Source: Streptomyces sp. Y2F8-2
GTDB taxonomy: Bacteria; Actinomycetota; Actinomycetes; Streptomycetales; Streptomycetaceae
DNA length: 64,000 nt
Direction: 5' to 3'
NCBI RefSeq assembly: GCF_014905555.1
Contig: NZ_BNGS01000008.1
Location: 186,001 to 250,000, forward strand
The position numbers and the translations under genes were made by a program. The notes beneath the pieces were generated by a model, which worked only from the letters and a program-made list of their open reading frames with translations, was not told the DNA's origin and did no database searches. This document shows positions 50,557-58,395 of the stretch, piece by piece. Numbering within the stretch: the stretch's first letter is position 1; each line of letters starts with the position of its first letter.

Positions 50557-51990
50557 TCAGTGCTTGCGGCGCCGCCCGCGCCCACCGCGGGCCGGCACGG
50601 CGACCGGAGCGGCGAACCGGTCGGAGCGTTCGGAGCGTTCGGAGCGGTCGGCCGAGACCACCAGGGCGGCCAGTGCCGTGGTCACCGGGACGGAGGCGAC
50701 CAGGCCGATCGAACCGACGAGCGTGCGCACGATCTCCTCCGCGACCAGCTCGCTGTCGGCAACGGTGACCACGCTGCTTTGCGCGATGGAGAACAGCAGC
50801 AGCAGCGGCAGAGCGGCACCCGCGTACGCCAGGACGAGTGTGTTGACGACCGACGCGATGTGGTCGCGGCCGATGCGGATGCCCGCACGGTACAGACCAC
50901 GCCAGCCCATCGACGGGTTCGCTTCGTGGAGCTCCCAGACCGCCGATGTCTGCGTCACCGTCACATCGTCGAGGACGCCGAGCGAGCCGATGATGACGCC
51001 TGCCAGCAGCAGGCCGCTCATGTCGATACCCGGGTACAGGCCGTGGATCAGGCCGGTGTTGTCGTCGGTGTTGCCGGTCAGCGCGGCCCAGCCGATGAAC
51101 AGGGAGCCCAGCACACCGATCAGGGACAGGGAGACGAGCGTGCCGAGCACCGCCACCGAGGTGCGCGCCGAGAGTCCGTGGCACATGTAGAGGGCGATCA
51201 GCATGATGGCGCTGGATCCGACCACGGCCACGAGCAGCGGGTTCGAGCCCTGGAGGATCGCCGGCAGGATGAACAGGCTCAGCACCAGGAAGCTGACGGC
51301 CAGTGCGATGAGCGCCATCACACCGCGCATCCGGCCCACGACCACCACGGCGATGGCGAAGATGCCGGCCAGCAGTGCCATGGGGACCTTGCGGTTCACA
51401 TCCGCCACCGAGTACTGCAGGTCCCTGGGGGCGGACGGTTCGTACGCGACCACGACCTTCTCGCCCTGATGCAGCTGTCGTGACTGGTCCGGCTGGACGA
51501 TCTCCGTGAAGGTCCGGCCCTGGTCCTTGCCCGTGTCGACGCGCACCGTCGCCTTCTTGCAGGTGCCGGTCGACTGCTGCTGGGCTGAGGAGCCCTCGGC
51601 TGTGGAGGTGTCGCCGGTCGGGGTGTCACCCGAGGCGTTCACGGACTTGCAGTCCACCTGCACCACCCTGGTGACCGTGGCCTGCTGGGTCTGCCGGTCG
51701 AATCCCACACCGGTGCGCTTGTGCGACGGCACTCCGCCGGGCCACAGCACGACGAGACCGACGACCACGGCCGCCGTGAAGGGAATGAGGATCGCGGCGA
51801 TGACTCCGCGCAGGTGCCGCGACACGGGGGCCGCCGGGCCATGGCTGTGGCTGTGGCTGTGGCTGTGCCCGCTCGGCCCCTGCCCGTGCCCGCCGCTCGG
51901 CCCATGGCCATGCGCGTCGCCCGGGCCGTGGCCGTGGCCATGGGACGGGTCGGGCGGTGGGTACGGGGGCGGATGCTGTGTCGTGGTCAC
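50557..51990 (-). CDS. YibE/F family membrane protein with His-rich N terminus
   Basis: This 477-residue protein of unknown function has about eight membrane segments. The N-terminal cytoplasmic ~55 residues contain many histidines (H-G-H-G-H-G-P-G-D-A-H-G-H-G, then four S-H repeats), a likely metal-binding tract. Helix 1 is at ~62-85. An extracytoplasmic domain with two cysteines (V-D-C-K, G-T-C-K-K) follows, and then the YibE/F core from ~205 (G-V-L-D-D-V-T-V-T-Q-T). The C terminus has an R-S-E repeat and a basic end. GTG at 51988-51990. Confidence 0.88.
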   Translation of the reverse strand: MTTTQHPPPYPPPDPSHGHGHGPGDAHGHGPSGGHGQGPSGHSHSHSHSHGPAAPVSRHLRGVIAAILIPFTAAVVVGLVVLWPGGVPSHKRTGVGFDRQTQQATVTRVVQVDCKSVNASGDTPTGDTSTAEGSSAQQQSTGTCKKATVRVDTGKDQGRTFTEIVQPDQSRQLHQGEKVVVAYEPSAPRDLQYSVADVNRKVPMALLAGIFAIAVVVVGRMRGVMALIALAVSFLVLSLFILPAILQGSNPLLVAVVGSSAIMLIALYMCHGLSARTSVAVLGTLVSLSLIGVLGSLFIGWAALTGNTDDNTGLIHGLYPGIDMSGLLLAGVIIGSLGVLDDVTVTQTSAVWELHEANPSMGWRGLYRAGIRIGRDHIASVVNTLVLAYAGAALPLLLLFSIAQSSVVTVADSELVAEEIVRTLVGSIGLVASVPVTTALAALVVSADRSERSERSDRFAAPVAVPARGGRGRRRKH

Positions 51991-52024
51991 CTAGGCATCA
52001 TCGCAAGAAGGTATGAGGCCCACT

Positions 52025-52053
52025 GTTCAGCTCGCGCAAAGAGACGCTAGCGT
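52025..52053 (+). promoter_or_regulatory. Possible thiC promoter
   Basis: TTCAGC (52025-52030) and TAGCGT (52048-52053) are separated by 17 bp. They lie just upstream of the riboswitch, so a transcript would begin near 52060. Confidence 0.4.
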
Positions 52054-52068
52054 GGGAGGACCTTTGCA

Positions 52069-52202
52069 CACGCGGGAGCTCGGAGCACCGGGCTGAGAGG
52101 GCGCTGACCTCCGCAGACGCGATGTTTCACGTGGAACATCGGCGGGCGGAAACCGCTGCGTCGACCGCTGAACCTGTTACCGGGTAATGCCGGCGTAGGG
52201 AG
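52069..52202 (+). promoter_or_regulatory. TPP (thiamine pyrophosphate) riboswitch
   Basis: Conserved THI-element pieces appear in order: GGGAGCTCGG (52074-52083), GGGCTGAGAGG (52090-52100), GAACCTG (52170-52176), GGTAATGCCGGCGTAGGGA (52183-52201). It directly precedes thiC. The closing strand GTAGGGAG overlaps the likely ribosome-binding site 8-12 nt before the ATG, which suggests translational control. The variable P3 region contains a parS-like hairpin. Confidence 0.93.
52124..52137. promoter_or_regulatory. parS-like site (one mismatch) inside the TPP riboswitch
   Basis: GTTTCACGTGGAAC differs from parS at one position. It lies in the variable P3 region of the riboswitch, where it would form the tip of a hairpin in RNA. 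Confidence 0.7.
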
Positions 52203-52210
52203 TAGGTCTC

Positions 52211-53995
52211 ATGACCAACAAGGACGTACGCACGCCTGCCTCCGTTCAGAGCGAACAGTCCCAGGAGGCCGGACCGTCCATCGGCTGGCACAAGGCGTAC
52301 ATCGAGGGCTCACGCCCCGATCTGCGGGTGCCGGTCCGTCGGGTGCACCTCACCAACGGGCAGTCGGTCACGCTGTACGACACCTCCGGCCCGTACACCG
52401 ATCCACTCGTTCAGACCGACGTCCGCAGGGGCCTGACCCCGTTGCGGGAGAACTGGATCACTGCCCGCGGCGACACCGAGGAGTACGCGGGCCGTCCCGT
52501 CCGCCCGGAGGACGACGGCATCAAGCACACCTCGCCTCGGGGCGGACTGCGCAACCTCGACGCGGTGTTCCCGGGGCGGCCGCGTCAGCCGCGCCGCAGC
52601 CGCGACGGCAAGGCGGTGACGCAACTGGCGTACGCACGCCGCGGGGAGATCACACCGGAGATGGAGTTCGTCGCCCTCCGGGAGAACGTGTCCCCGGAGG
52701 TGGTGCGCGAGGAGATCGCGGCAGGCCGTGCGGTCCTCCCGGCCAACGTCAACCACCCCGAGATCGAGCCGATGATCATCGGCAAGCGATTCCTGGTGAA
52801 GGTCAACGCCAACATCGGCAACTCCGCTGTGACCTCGTCCATCGAGGAGGAGGTCGAGAAGATGACCTGGGCGACCCGCTGGGGCGCCGACACGGTCATG
52901 GACCTCTCCACCGGCCGCAACATCCACACCACGCGCGAGTGGGTGCTGCGCAACTCCCCCGTGCCGATCGGCACGGTGCCGCTCTATCAGGCCCTCGAGA
53001 AGGTCGACGGGAAGGCCGAGGAACTGACCTGGGAGATCTACAAGGACACGGTCATCGAGCAGGCCGAACAGGGCGTGGACTACATGACGGTGCATGCGGG
53101 GGTGCGTCTGCCGTACGTACCGCTGACCGCGAACCGCAAGACCGGCATCGTCTCGCGTGGCGGCTCGATCATGGCGGCGTGGTGCCTCGCCCACCACAAG
53201 GAGTCGTTCCTCTACGAGCATTTCGAGGAGCTGTGCGAGATCCTCGCGGCCTACGACGTCACGTACTCGCTGGGCGACGGCCTCAGGCCCGGTTCCATCG
53301 CGGACGCCAACGACGAGGCACAGTTCGCGGAACTGCGCACGCTGGGGGAACTCGGCCGGATCGCCAGGCGCTTCAACGTACAGACCATGATCGAGGGCCC
53401 GGGACACGTCCCGATGCACAAGATCAAGGAGAACATCGACCTTCAGCAGGAGATCTGCGATGAAGCTCCGTTCTATACGCTCGGGCCACTGACGACGGAC
53501 ATCGCGCCGGCGTACGACCACATCACCTCCGGCATCGGCGCCGCGATGATCGCCTGGTGGGGCACGGCGATGCTCTGCTACGTCACGCCCAAGGAGCACC
53601 TCGGCCTGCCCAACCGGGACGACGTCAAGACCGGCGTCATCACCTACAAGATCGCCGCACACGCGGCCGACCTCGCCAAGGGGCACCCGGGTGCGCAGGC
53701 GTGGGACGACGCGCTGTCCGACGCGCGCTTCGAGTTCCGCTGGGAGGACCAGTTCAACCTGGCCCTCGACCCGGACACGGCCCGCGACTTCCACGACGAG
53801 ACCCTCCCGGCGGAGCCGGCCAAGACCGCCCACTTCTGCTCGATGTGCGGGCCGAAGTTCTGCTCGATGAAGATCTCCCAGGACATCCGCCGCGAACACG
53901 GTGGCAGCCGGGAGCAGATCGAGGAGGGCATGGCACAGAAGTCGAGGGAGTTCGCCGAGGCGGGGAACCGGGTGTACCTGCCGATCGCCGACTGA
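52211..53995 (+). CDS. thiC: Phosphomethylpyrimidine synthase ThiC
   Basis: This radical-SAM enzyme makes the HMP-phosphate pyrimidine of thiamine from aminoimidazole ribotide. It has 594 residues. The iron-sulfur motif C-S-M-C-G-P-K-F-C (C-x2-C-x4-C) lies near residue 540. Conserved ThiC blocks include S-R-G-G-S-I-M-A-A-W-C and I-E-G-P-G-H-V-P-M-H. ATG at 52211. It is controlled by the preceding TPP riboswitch and terminated by a strong hairpin. Confidence 0.98.
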   Translation: MTNKDVRTPASVQSEQSQEAGPSIGWHKAYIEGSRPDLRVPVRRVHLTNGQSVTLYDTSGPYTDPLVQTDVRRGLTPLRENWITARGDTEEYAGRPVRPEDDGIKHTSPRGGLRNLDAVFPGRPRQPRRSRDGKAVTQLAYARRGEITPEMEFVALRENVSPEVVREEIAAGRAVLPANVNHPEIEPMIIGKRFLVKVNANIGNSAVTSSIEEEVEKMTWATRWGADTVMDLSTGRNIHTTREWVLRNSPVPIGTVPLYQALEKVDGKAEELTWEIYKDTVIEQAEQGVDYMTVHAGVRLPYVPLTANRKTGIVSRGGSIMAAWCLAHHKESFLYEHFEELCEILAAYDVTYSLGDGLRPGSIADANDEAQFAELRTLGELGRIARRFNVQTMIEGPGHVPMHKIKENIDLQQEICDEAPFYTLGPLTTDIAPAYDHITSGIGAAMIAWWGTAMLCYVTPKEHLGLPNRDDVKTGVITYKIAAHAADLAKGHPGAQAWDDALSDARFEFRWEDQFNLALDPDTARDFHDETLPAEPAKTAHFCSMCGPKFCSMKISQDIRREHGGSREQIEEGMAQKSREFAEAGNRVYLPIAD

Positions 53996-54029
53996 CCTGG
54001 CAGTGCCGCCGGCGTTCCGTCATGCGGTG

Positions 54030-54064
54030 CCTCCGGCCTGCGCCGTCGCTGCGCAGGCCGGAGG
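54030..54064. terminator. Terminator after thiC
   Basis: A perfect 14-bp stem (54030-54043 with 54051-54064, 7-nt loop) lies 35 bp after the thiC stop codon. It can also serve the convergent gene ending at 54215. Confidence 0.85.
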
Positions 54065-54214
54065 GCCCGACTCACTCTCGCTCGAGCGCGGATCGTGGTG
54101 ACGGAAGCGGCATGATGCCACCTGTCCACGTCAAGATCCCTACTGTTGCTGGAGATGCCAGCGGGCGCCCCGGCCTTGCGAACTTCGGTGGCGACCGGAC
54201 GTCGACCGGGTCCG

Positions 54215-55081
54215 TCACTCCGGCGTGTGCTCCGGCCCCCCGAAGTCCGGGCTGGTGAAGTCGGGGCTGGTGAAGCTGGGGCGCGTGCTGGTGGCCGGGC
54301 CGCTGTCGGGGCTGCTGAACCCCGGACGGTCGTAGCCGAGGTGCGGGATACGGCCGGCGGCCGCCTCCGGTGCCTTCCGGGTCATCGCGGCCGTGCCCGG
54401 GTCGCTGAGCGCCTCACGGAGGAACGGCAGGATGCCGCGCTCCAGCAGCGCCTCGTGCCAGGCATCCCTGGCCCGGGACACCTCCGTCGCCAACGTGCCC
54501 GACGCGTCCGCCTCTTGTGCCGAGGAGCTGTTGCGCAGGGCGGTGAGCAGCAGGCCGATCGCGGCGACCAGGATCGACGCCGCGGTCACCGCGCCGAAGA
54601 CCCACCCCGTGGTGAGGAGGGTCCGGGCGAACGCCTGATCGGGATTGACCATCTTGAGGATGTACCCCACGAGCAGGAAGATCGCGGCGGCGGCGCCCGC
54701 GAGGAAGGGGGCCAGGACCGCGATGACGGCACCGGTCCCGGCGCTCGCGGCGGCCTCTCCCACGGTGGCCGCGAGCCCCAGGGCGTCCAGGTCCGCCTCC
54801 GGGGAACCGGAGGTGCTGTCCTGGACGATCGGGGTGGACGGCGCCGGCCGGCGCAGTTCCTCGCGGACCATCACGTAGTGCTGGTACTCGGTGGCCGCCG
54901 CCGCGGTGATGAGGGCGGTGGCGTTCAGCGCCATGGTGCGCAACTGTTCGGGGTTCAGCCGCTGACCCACAGCGGCCAGATCCGGGCGGTGTGGTGCGGA
55001 GCGCAGCGCCTCATCGAGGATCCGCTCGTAGTCCTGGCGGTCCTCGCTCAGCAGGTGCTGCGGAACGCTGTTCATGTGCAT
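54215..55081 (-). CDS. Membrane protein of unknown function with repetitive C-terminal tail
   Basis: This 288-residue protein has an N-terminal helical part (1-95). Two or three hydrophobic segments follow, at about 108-145 (A-V-I-A-V-L-A-P-F-L-A-G-A-A-A-A-I-F-L-L-V-G) and 162-188 (V-T-A-A-S-I-L-V-A-A-I-G-L-L-L). The cytoplasmic tail ends in short repeats S-F-T-S-P-D-F-T-S-P-D-F-G. ATG at 55079-55081, with a second ATG two codons on. I recognise no family. It is convergent with thiC. Confidence 0.75.
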   Translation of the reverse strand: MHMNSVPQHLLSEDRQDYERILDEALRSAPHRPDLAAVGQRLNPEQLRTMALNATALITAAAATEYQHYVMVREELRRPAPSTPIVQDSTSGSPEADLDALGLAATVGEAAASAGTGAVIAVLAPFLAGAAAAIFLLVGYILKMVNPDQAFARTLLTTGWVFGAVTAASILVAAIGLLLTALRNSSSAQEADASGTLATEVSRARDAWHEALLERGILPFLREALSDPGTAAMTRKAPEAAAGRIPHLGYDRPGFSSPDSGPATSTRPSFTSPDFTSPDFGGPEHTPE

Positions 55082-55274
55082 CCCCCGATGCTCCGTAGGG
55101 CTTGGGGCTCGGCATGCTGACGAGCCGTCGGGCAGAAACGGAGGGGAGCCTGCTACGGATAAGCCGATGGTAGAGCGGTGACGGCGCGCGGTGACAGGGG
55201 GTTTCCGGAAAATGGCCCCGGCCTGCGCTCCTCCGCGCGGTCCTCCGTCGGGGTGATGTCTGTCCGGGGAACGC

Positions 55275-56369
55275 TCAGATATCCAACGGCAGTTGCTGGA
55301 CCAGCAGCTTTCCGGCCATGGTCACGCCGCCGTCCATCGCGATCGCCAGTCCGTCCGCGTAGATGTGCGGCCCTTCGACCACCGGACCCGTGCTGTCCTC
55401 GCCGTCCTCCGAGCCGACTTCTCCGAGGAGGTAGGGAATGGGGCTGTGGCCGTGGACGATGCGCCTGCCGCCGTAGGTGTCCAGCAGGGACCGTACGGCG
55501 TCGGCGCCGCCCTCGTCGCGGAAGGAGAAGCGCTTGGTGAACTTGCGGAAGAGGTCCCACACCTCGTCCGCGTCGTTGCGGGTGAGCGTCTCGCGGATGG
55601 TGTCGTTGACCGCCTCGATGGAGTCGCCGTAGTCGAGGTAGGCGGTGGTGTCCGAGTGGACCAGCAGGTGTCCGTCGACCTCCTCGACCGCGTCCAGGCG
55701 GGCCATCCACTGCAGGTGGTGGTCCTGCAGGCGGTCCATGTCGGTCTTCTGGCCGCCGTTGAGCAGCCAGGCCGCCTGGAACGTGGCGGTGCCCGCGCCG
55801 GAGTTGACCGGCGTGTCGCCGAACCGCTTGGCGCCGAGCAGCAGCAGCTCGTGGTTGCCCATGAGCGCCTTGCAGTAGCCGCCGGCCGCGGCCGCCTCCG
55901 CGGACAGCCGCATCACCAGGTCGATGACGCCGATGCCGTCGGGCCCGCGGTCGGTGAAGTCGCCGAGGAACCACAGCCGCGCCGTGCCCGCGCACCAGTT
56001 CCCCTGGGCGTCGATGAGGCCCTTCTCCTGGAGCGCCGCCACGAGCTGGTCGAGATAGCCGTGCACGTCCCCGACGACGAACAGCGGACCGGGACCCTCC
56101 GCGGGCTGAGGGGCGGGCGCGGACGTGGGAGCGACGTTCGCCTGGAGCGTGTCACCGCGGTTGACGACCGGGAGGTCCCGTTCGGTGGGCGTGTACTCGT
56201 CGGAGTAGCCGTGGGGGTAGGCCTCCGGGGCGGCGACGGGTCCGGTGACCTGGTCGTGGGGCGTGCTCTGCGCGTACGGACCGGCCTCGTGGACGTACGC
56301 GGGCACCCGGAAGTCGCGCAACGTCGCCGTCCGCTCCACCTCGGGTCCCTGACCGGCCCCCTGAGTCAT
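55275..56369 (-). CDS. Metallophosphoesterase (calcineurin-like)
   Basis: This 364-residue protein has a calcineurin-like phosphatase domain from about residue 95. Metal-binding motifs are visible in order: G-D-V-H-G, G-D-F-T-D-R-G, G-N-H-E and, near the end, V-H-G-H-S-P. The N-terminal ~90 residues are low complexity and unconserved. I chose ATG at 56367-56369, just after GGAGGGG; ATGs up to 56450 are in frame but unsupported. It resembles Ser/Thr protein phosphatases of the PPP type. The substrate is unknown. Confidence 0.87.
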   Translation of the reverse strand: MTQGAGQGPEVERTATLRDFRVPAYVHEAGPYAQSTPHDQVTGPVAAPEAYPHGYSDEYTPTERDLPVVNRGDTLQANVAPTSAPAPQPAEGPGPLFVVGDVHGYLDQLVAALQEKGLIDAQGNWCAGTARLWFLGDFTDRGPDGIGVIDLVMRLSAEAAAAGGYCKALMGNHELLLLGAKRFGDTPVNSGAGTATFQAAWLLNGGQKTDMDRLQDHHLQWMARLDAVEEVDGHLLVHSDTTAYLDYGDSIEAVNDTIRETLTRNDADEVWDLFRKFTKRFSFRDEGGADAVRSLLDTYGGRRIVHGHSPIPYLLGEVGSEDGEDSTGPVVEGPHIYADGLAIAMDGGVTMAGKLLVQQLPLDI

Positions 56370-56570
56370 CGACCCCTCCACCATCGCGCCGCATCTGCAC
56401 CGCATCGGACTGCCTGGTCGCAGCGGCCCGCGGTGTCGTGGGCCCATCATAGGAATGCGGATCGCGCCATGTGATGACCCAGGGGTGGTGAATCGGGGAA
56501 GCCCTCCAGTTCACCGCGGCATTCGCCCTAAATGGGCGGGGGTTTCCCGTCGGTGTCCCGGTCGTCGGGC

Positions 56571-56602
56571 GCCCGCGGGCGACTGGTGCGTCACCCGCGG
56601 GC
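56571..56602 (-). terminator. Terminator after the LacI-type gene
   Basis: A 12-bp stem (56571-56582 with 56591-56602, 8-nt loop) has one position that pairs as G-U only in the minus-strand transcript. It lies 11 bp beyond the stop codon of the leftward LacI-type gene. Confidence 0.65.
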
Positions 56603-56612
56603 CCCCTGCGGG

Positions 56613-57725
56613 CTACCTCTGTTCGGGCGACCGGGGCGGGCTGACCGTGGTGCGGGGCGGGCGTCGCTCGGACGATGTACGCACGATCAGTTCTGTCGGT
56701 ATCACCTGCTCGACCGGCTGCTCCGGCCGGACACCTTCGATGGCGTCGATGAGGAGCTGGACCACCGCGGTGCCGATCCGGCGCGGTTTGAGGGAGAGCG
56801 TGGTGACGGGAGGCTCGGTGTTGGCGTACACGGCGGACTCGCTGCAGCACACGAGGAGCAGGTCGTCGGGAACGCGCAGGCCGTAGCGGCGGGCCGCGGC
56901 GAGCAGGTCGGTGCCGTTCGGGTCGAAGAGCCCGTAGACCGCGTCAGGGCGGTCCGGGCGGGCCAGCAGCCGGTCGGCGGCGACGGCGCCCGCACACGGG
57001 TCGTGTGCCGGGTAGGCCTCGTAGACCGGGTCCTGTCCGACCCGCTCGCACCAGTTGAGGTACGCGGTCGTGGACAGGTGCGTGTACGTGTCCGTCGTGG
57101 TGCCGGTCAGCAGCCCGATGCGGCGGGCGCCCGCCTCCGCCAGATGGTCGAGGATGCCGAGGACGGCGGCCTCGTGGTCGTTGTCGACCCAGGCGGTGAC
57201 CGGGAGGGAGCCGGCCGGGCGGCCGTCGGAGACGACCGGTAACCCCTGCCGGACCAGCTCGCTGACCACCGGGTCCTGGTCGGAGGGGTCGATGACGACC
57301 GTGCCGTCCAGGGCGACGTTCGACCAGACGTCGTGGCGCGAGGTGGCGGGCAGGATGACCAGGGCGTATCCCCGGGCGAGCGCGGCGGAGGTGGCGGCCC
57401 TGGCCATCTCCGCGAAGTACGCGAATTCGGTGAAGGTGAAAGGTTCATCCCCGTACGTCGTCACGGTCAGGCCGATGAGGCCCGACTTGCCGGTACGGAG
57501 GGTGCGGGCCGCGGCCGAGGGGCGGTAGCCCAGCCGGTCGGCGACCTCGCGGACGTGGCGTCGGGTGGCGTCCGGCAGCCGGCCCTTGCCGTTGAGGGCG
57601 TCGGAGACGGTCGTGATGGAGACCCCGGCGGCGGCGGCCACGTCTCTGATGCCCGCCCGGCCCGGCCGGCTGCCTCGGCGGGAGGTCTCCGCCCGGCTCA
57701 CCTGGTGCTTCCCTGCTGCTGTCAT
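56613..57725 (-). CDS. LacI family transcriptional regulator
   Basis: This 370-residue repressor has an N-terminal helix-turn-helix with the LacI signature I-R-D-V-A-A-A-A-G-V-S-I-T-T-V-S-D-A-L-N-G-K-G near residues 26-48, preceded by a ~25-residue basic extension. A hinge helix and a periplasmic-binding-protein-like sugar-sensing domain follow (75-350). ATG at 57723-57725. No sugar transporter or catabolic gene is adjacent, so the target is unknown. Confidence 0.9.
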   Translation of the reverse strand: MTAAGKHQVSRAETSRRGSRPGRAGIRDVAAAAGVSITTVSDALNGKGRLPDATRRHVREVADRLGYRPSAAARTLRTGKSGLIGLTVTTYGDEPFTFTEFAYFAEMARAATSAALARGYALVILPATSRHDVWSNVALDGTVVIDPSDQDPVVSELVRQGLPVVSDGRPAGSLPVTAWVDNDHEAAVLGILDHLAEAGARRIGLLTGTTTDTYTHLSTTAYLNWCERVGQDPVYEAYPAHDPCAGAVAADRLLARPDRPDAVYGLFDPNGTDLLAAARRYGLRVPDDLLLVCCSESAVYANTEPPVTTLSLKPRRIGTAVVQLLIDAIEGVRPEQPVEQVIPTELIVRTSSERRPPRTTVSPPRSPEQR

Positions 57726-58395
57726 GGCGAGCCGATAGTAGGGCTCATGTGGTGGGGTAGTGCGGACGCATATGCACCCGTTGACAGGTACGTTTCTGCA
57801 TGATCAAAAACACTCAAGTGCCTGGGAATGCAAGGGACTTGAACGATCTAAGGTCAATAGATGACGTGACGGCCCGCATGGGCCTGTCGAGGTGGCCGTA
57901 TTGCGAAGAGGTCTCAACTCACCTTCACGGGGGATGCGCGCCACGGCGTGAGCCACCGGCGCGTGCGACAGGGGGCGACGCGCCCCCGGATTCACGCGCC
58001 TTCGTGCGGGGTGATGCGCGCGGGTTCGTACGGCGATCTGTCCGGGTTGGTACGGCGATCCGTCCGGGTCCGTACGGCGGCCCGTCCGGGTCCGTACGGC
58101 GGCCCGTCCGGGTCCGTACGGCGGCCCGTCCGGGTCCGTACGGCGGCCCGTCCGGGTCCGTACGGCGGCCCGTCCGGGTCCGTACGGCGGCCCGCCCGGA
58201 TCCGCACGGCCCCCTGCCCGCATCCGTACGGCGGCCATCCCTCCGCATCCGTACGGCCCCCGTCCATGCCGTGATCCACACGGGACGGAGCGGTTGTCCA
58301 CAGCCCATTCGCAGCGGCCCCGAATCCTCATAAGGTGAGAAGCATTGGACGCCGGTGGCGGTCACGAGCCGGTGGTGTGCGCGAGGAGGACTGCG
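57726..58395. other. Spacer between LacI-type gene and hisC
   Basis: This 670-bp spacer lies between two divergent genes. Its left end (57726-57900) is AT-richer than the rest of the window and includes TTGACA at 57781-57786. The middle holds the 22-bp tandem repeat described separately. Both strands stay open through the repeat because the unit has no stop codons, but neither frame has coding character. A possible DnaA-box-like TTGTCCACA occurs at 58293-58301. Confidence 0.6.
58066..58198. repeat. 22-bp direct tandem repeat, about six copies
   Basis: The unit starts GGGTCCGTACGG and ends CCCGTCC. The motif TCCGTACGG recurs at 58069, 58091, 58113, 58135, 58157 and 58179, exactly 22 bp apart. 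Degenerate copies flank it on both sides (58021-58065 and 58199-58260). Each unit contains the palindrome CCGTACGG. The length is not a multiple of three. Confidence 0.95.

Noticed and set aside
57800..58333. Long open frames on both strands through the tandem-repeat spacer
   Set aside because: The openness comes from a stop-free G+C-rich 22-bp repeat that shifts frame each unit; codon bias is wrong and there is no ribosome-binding site.
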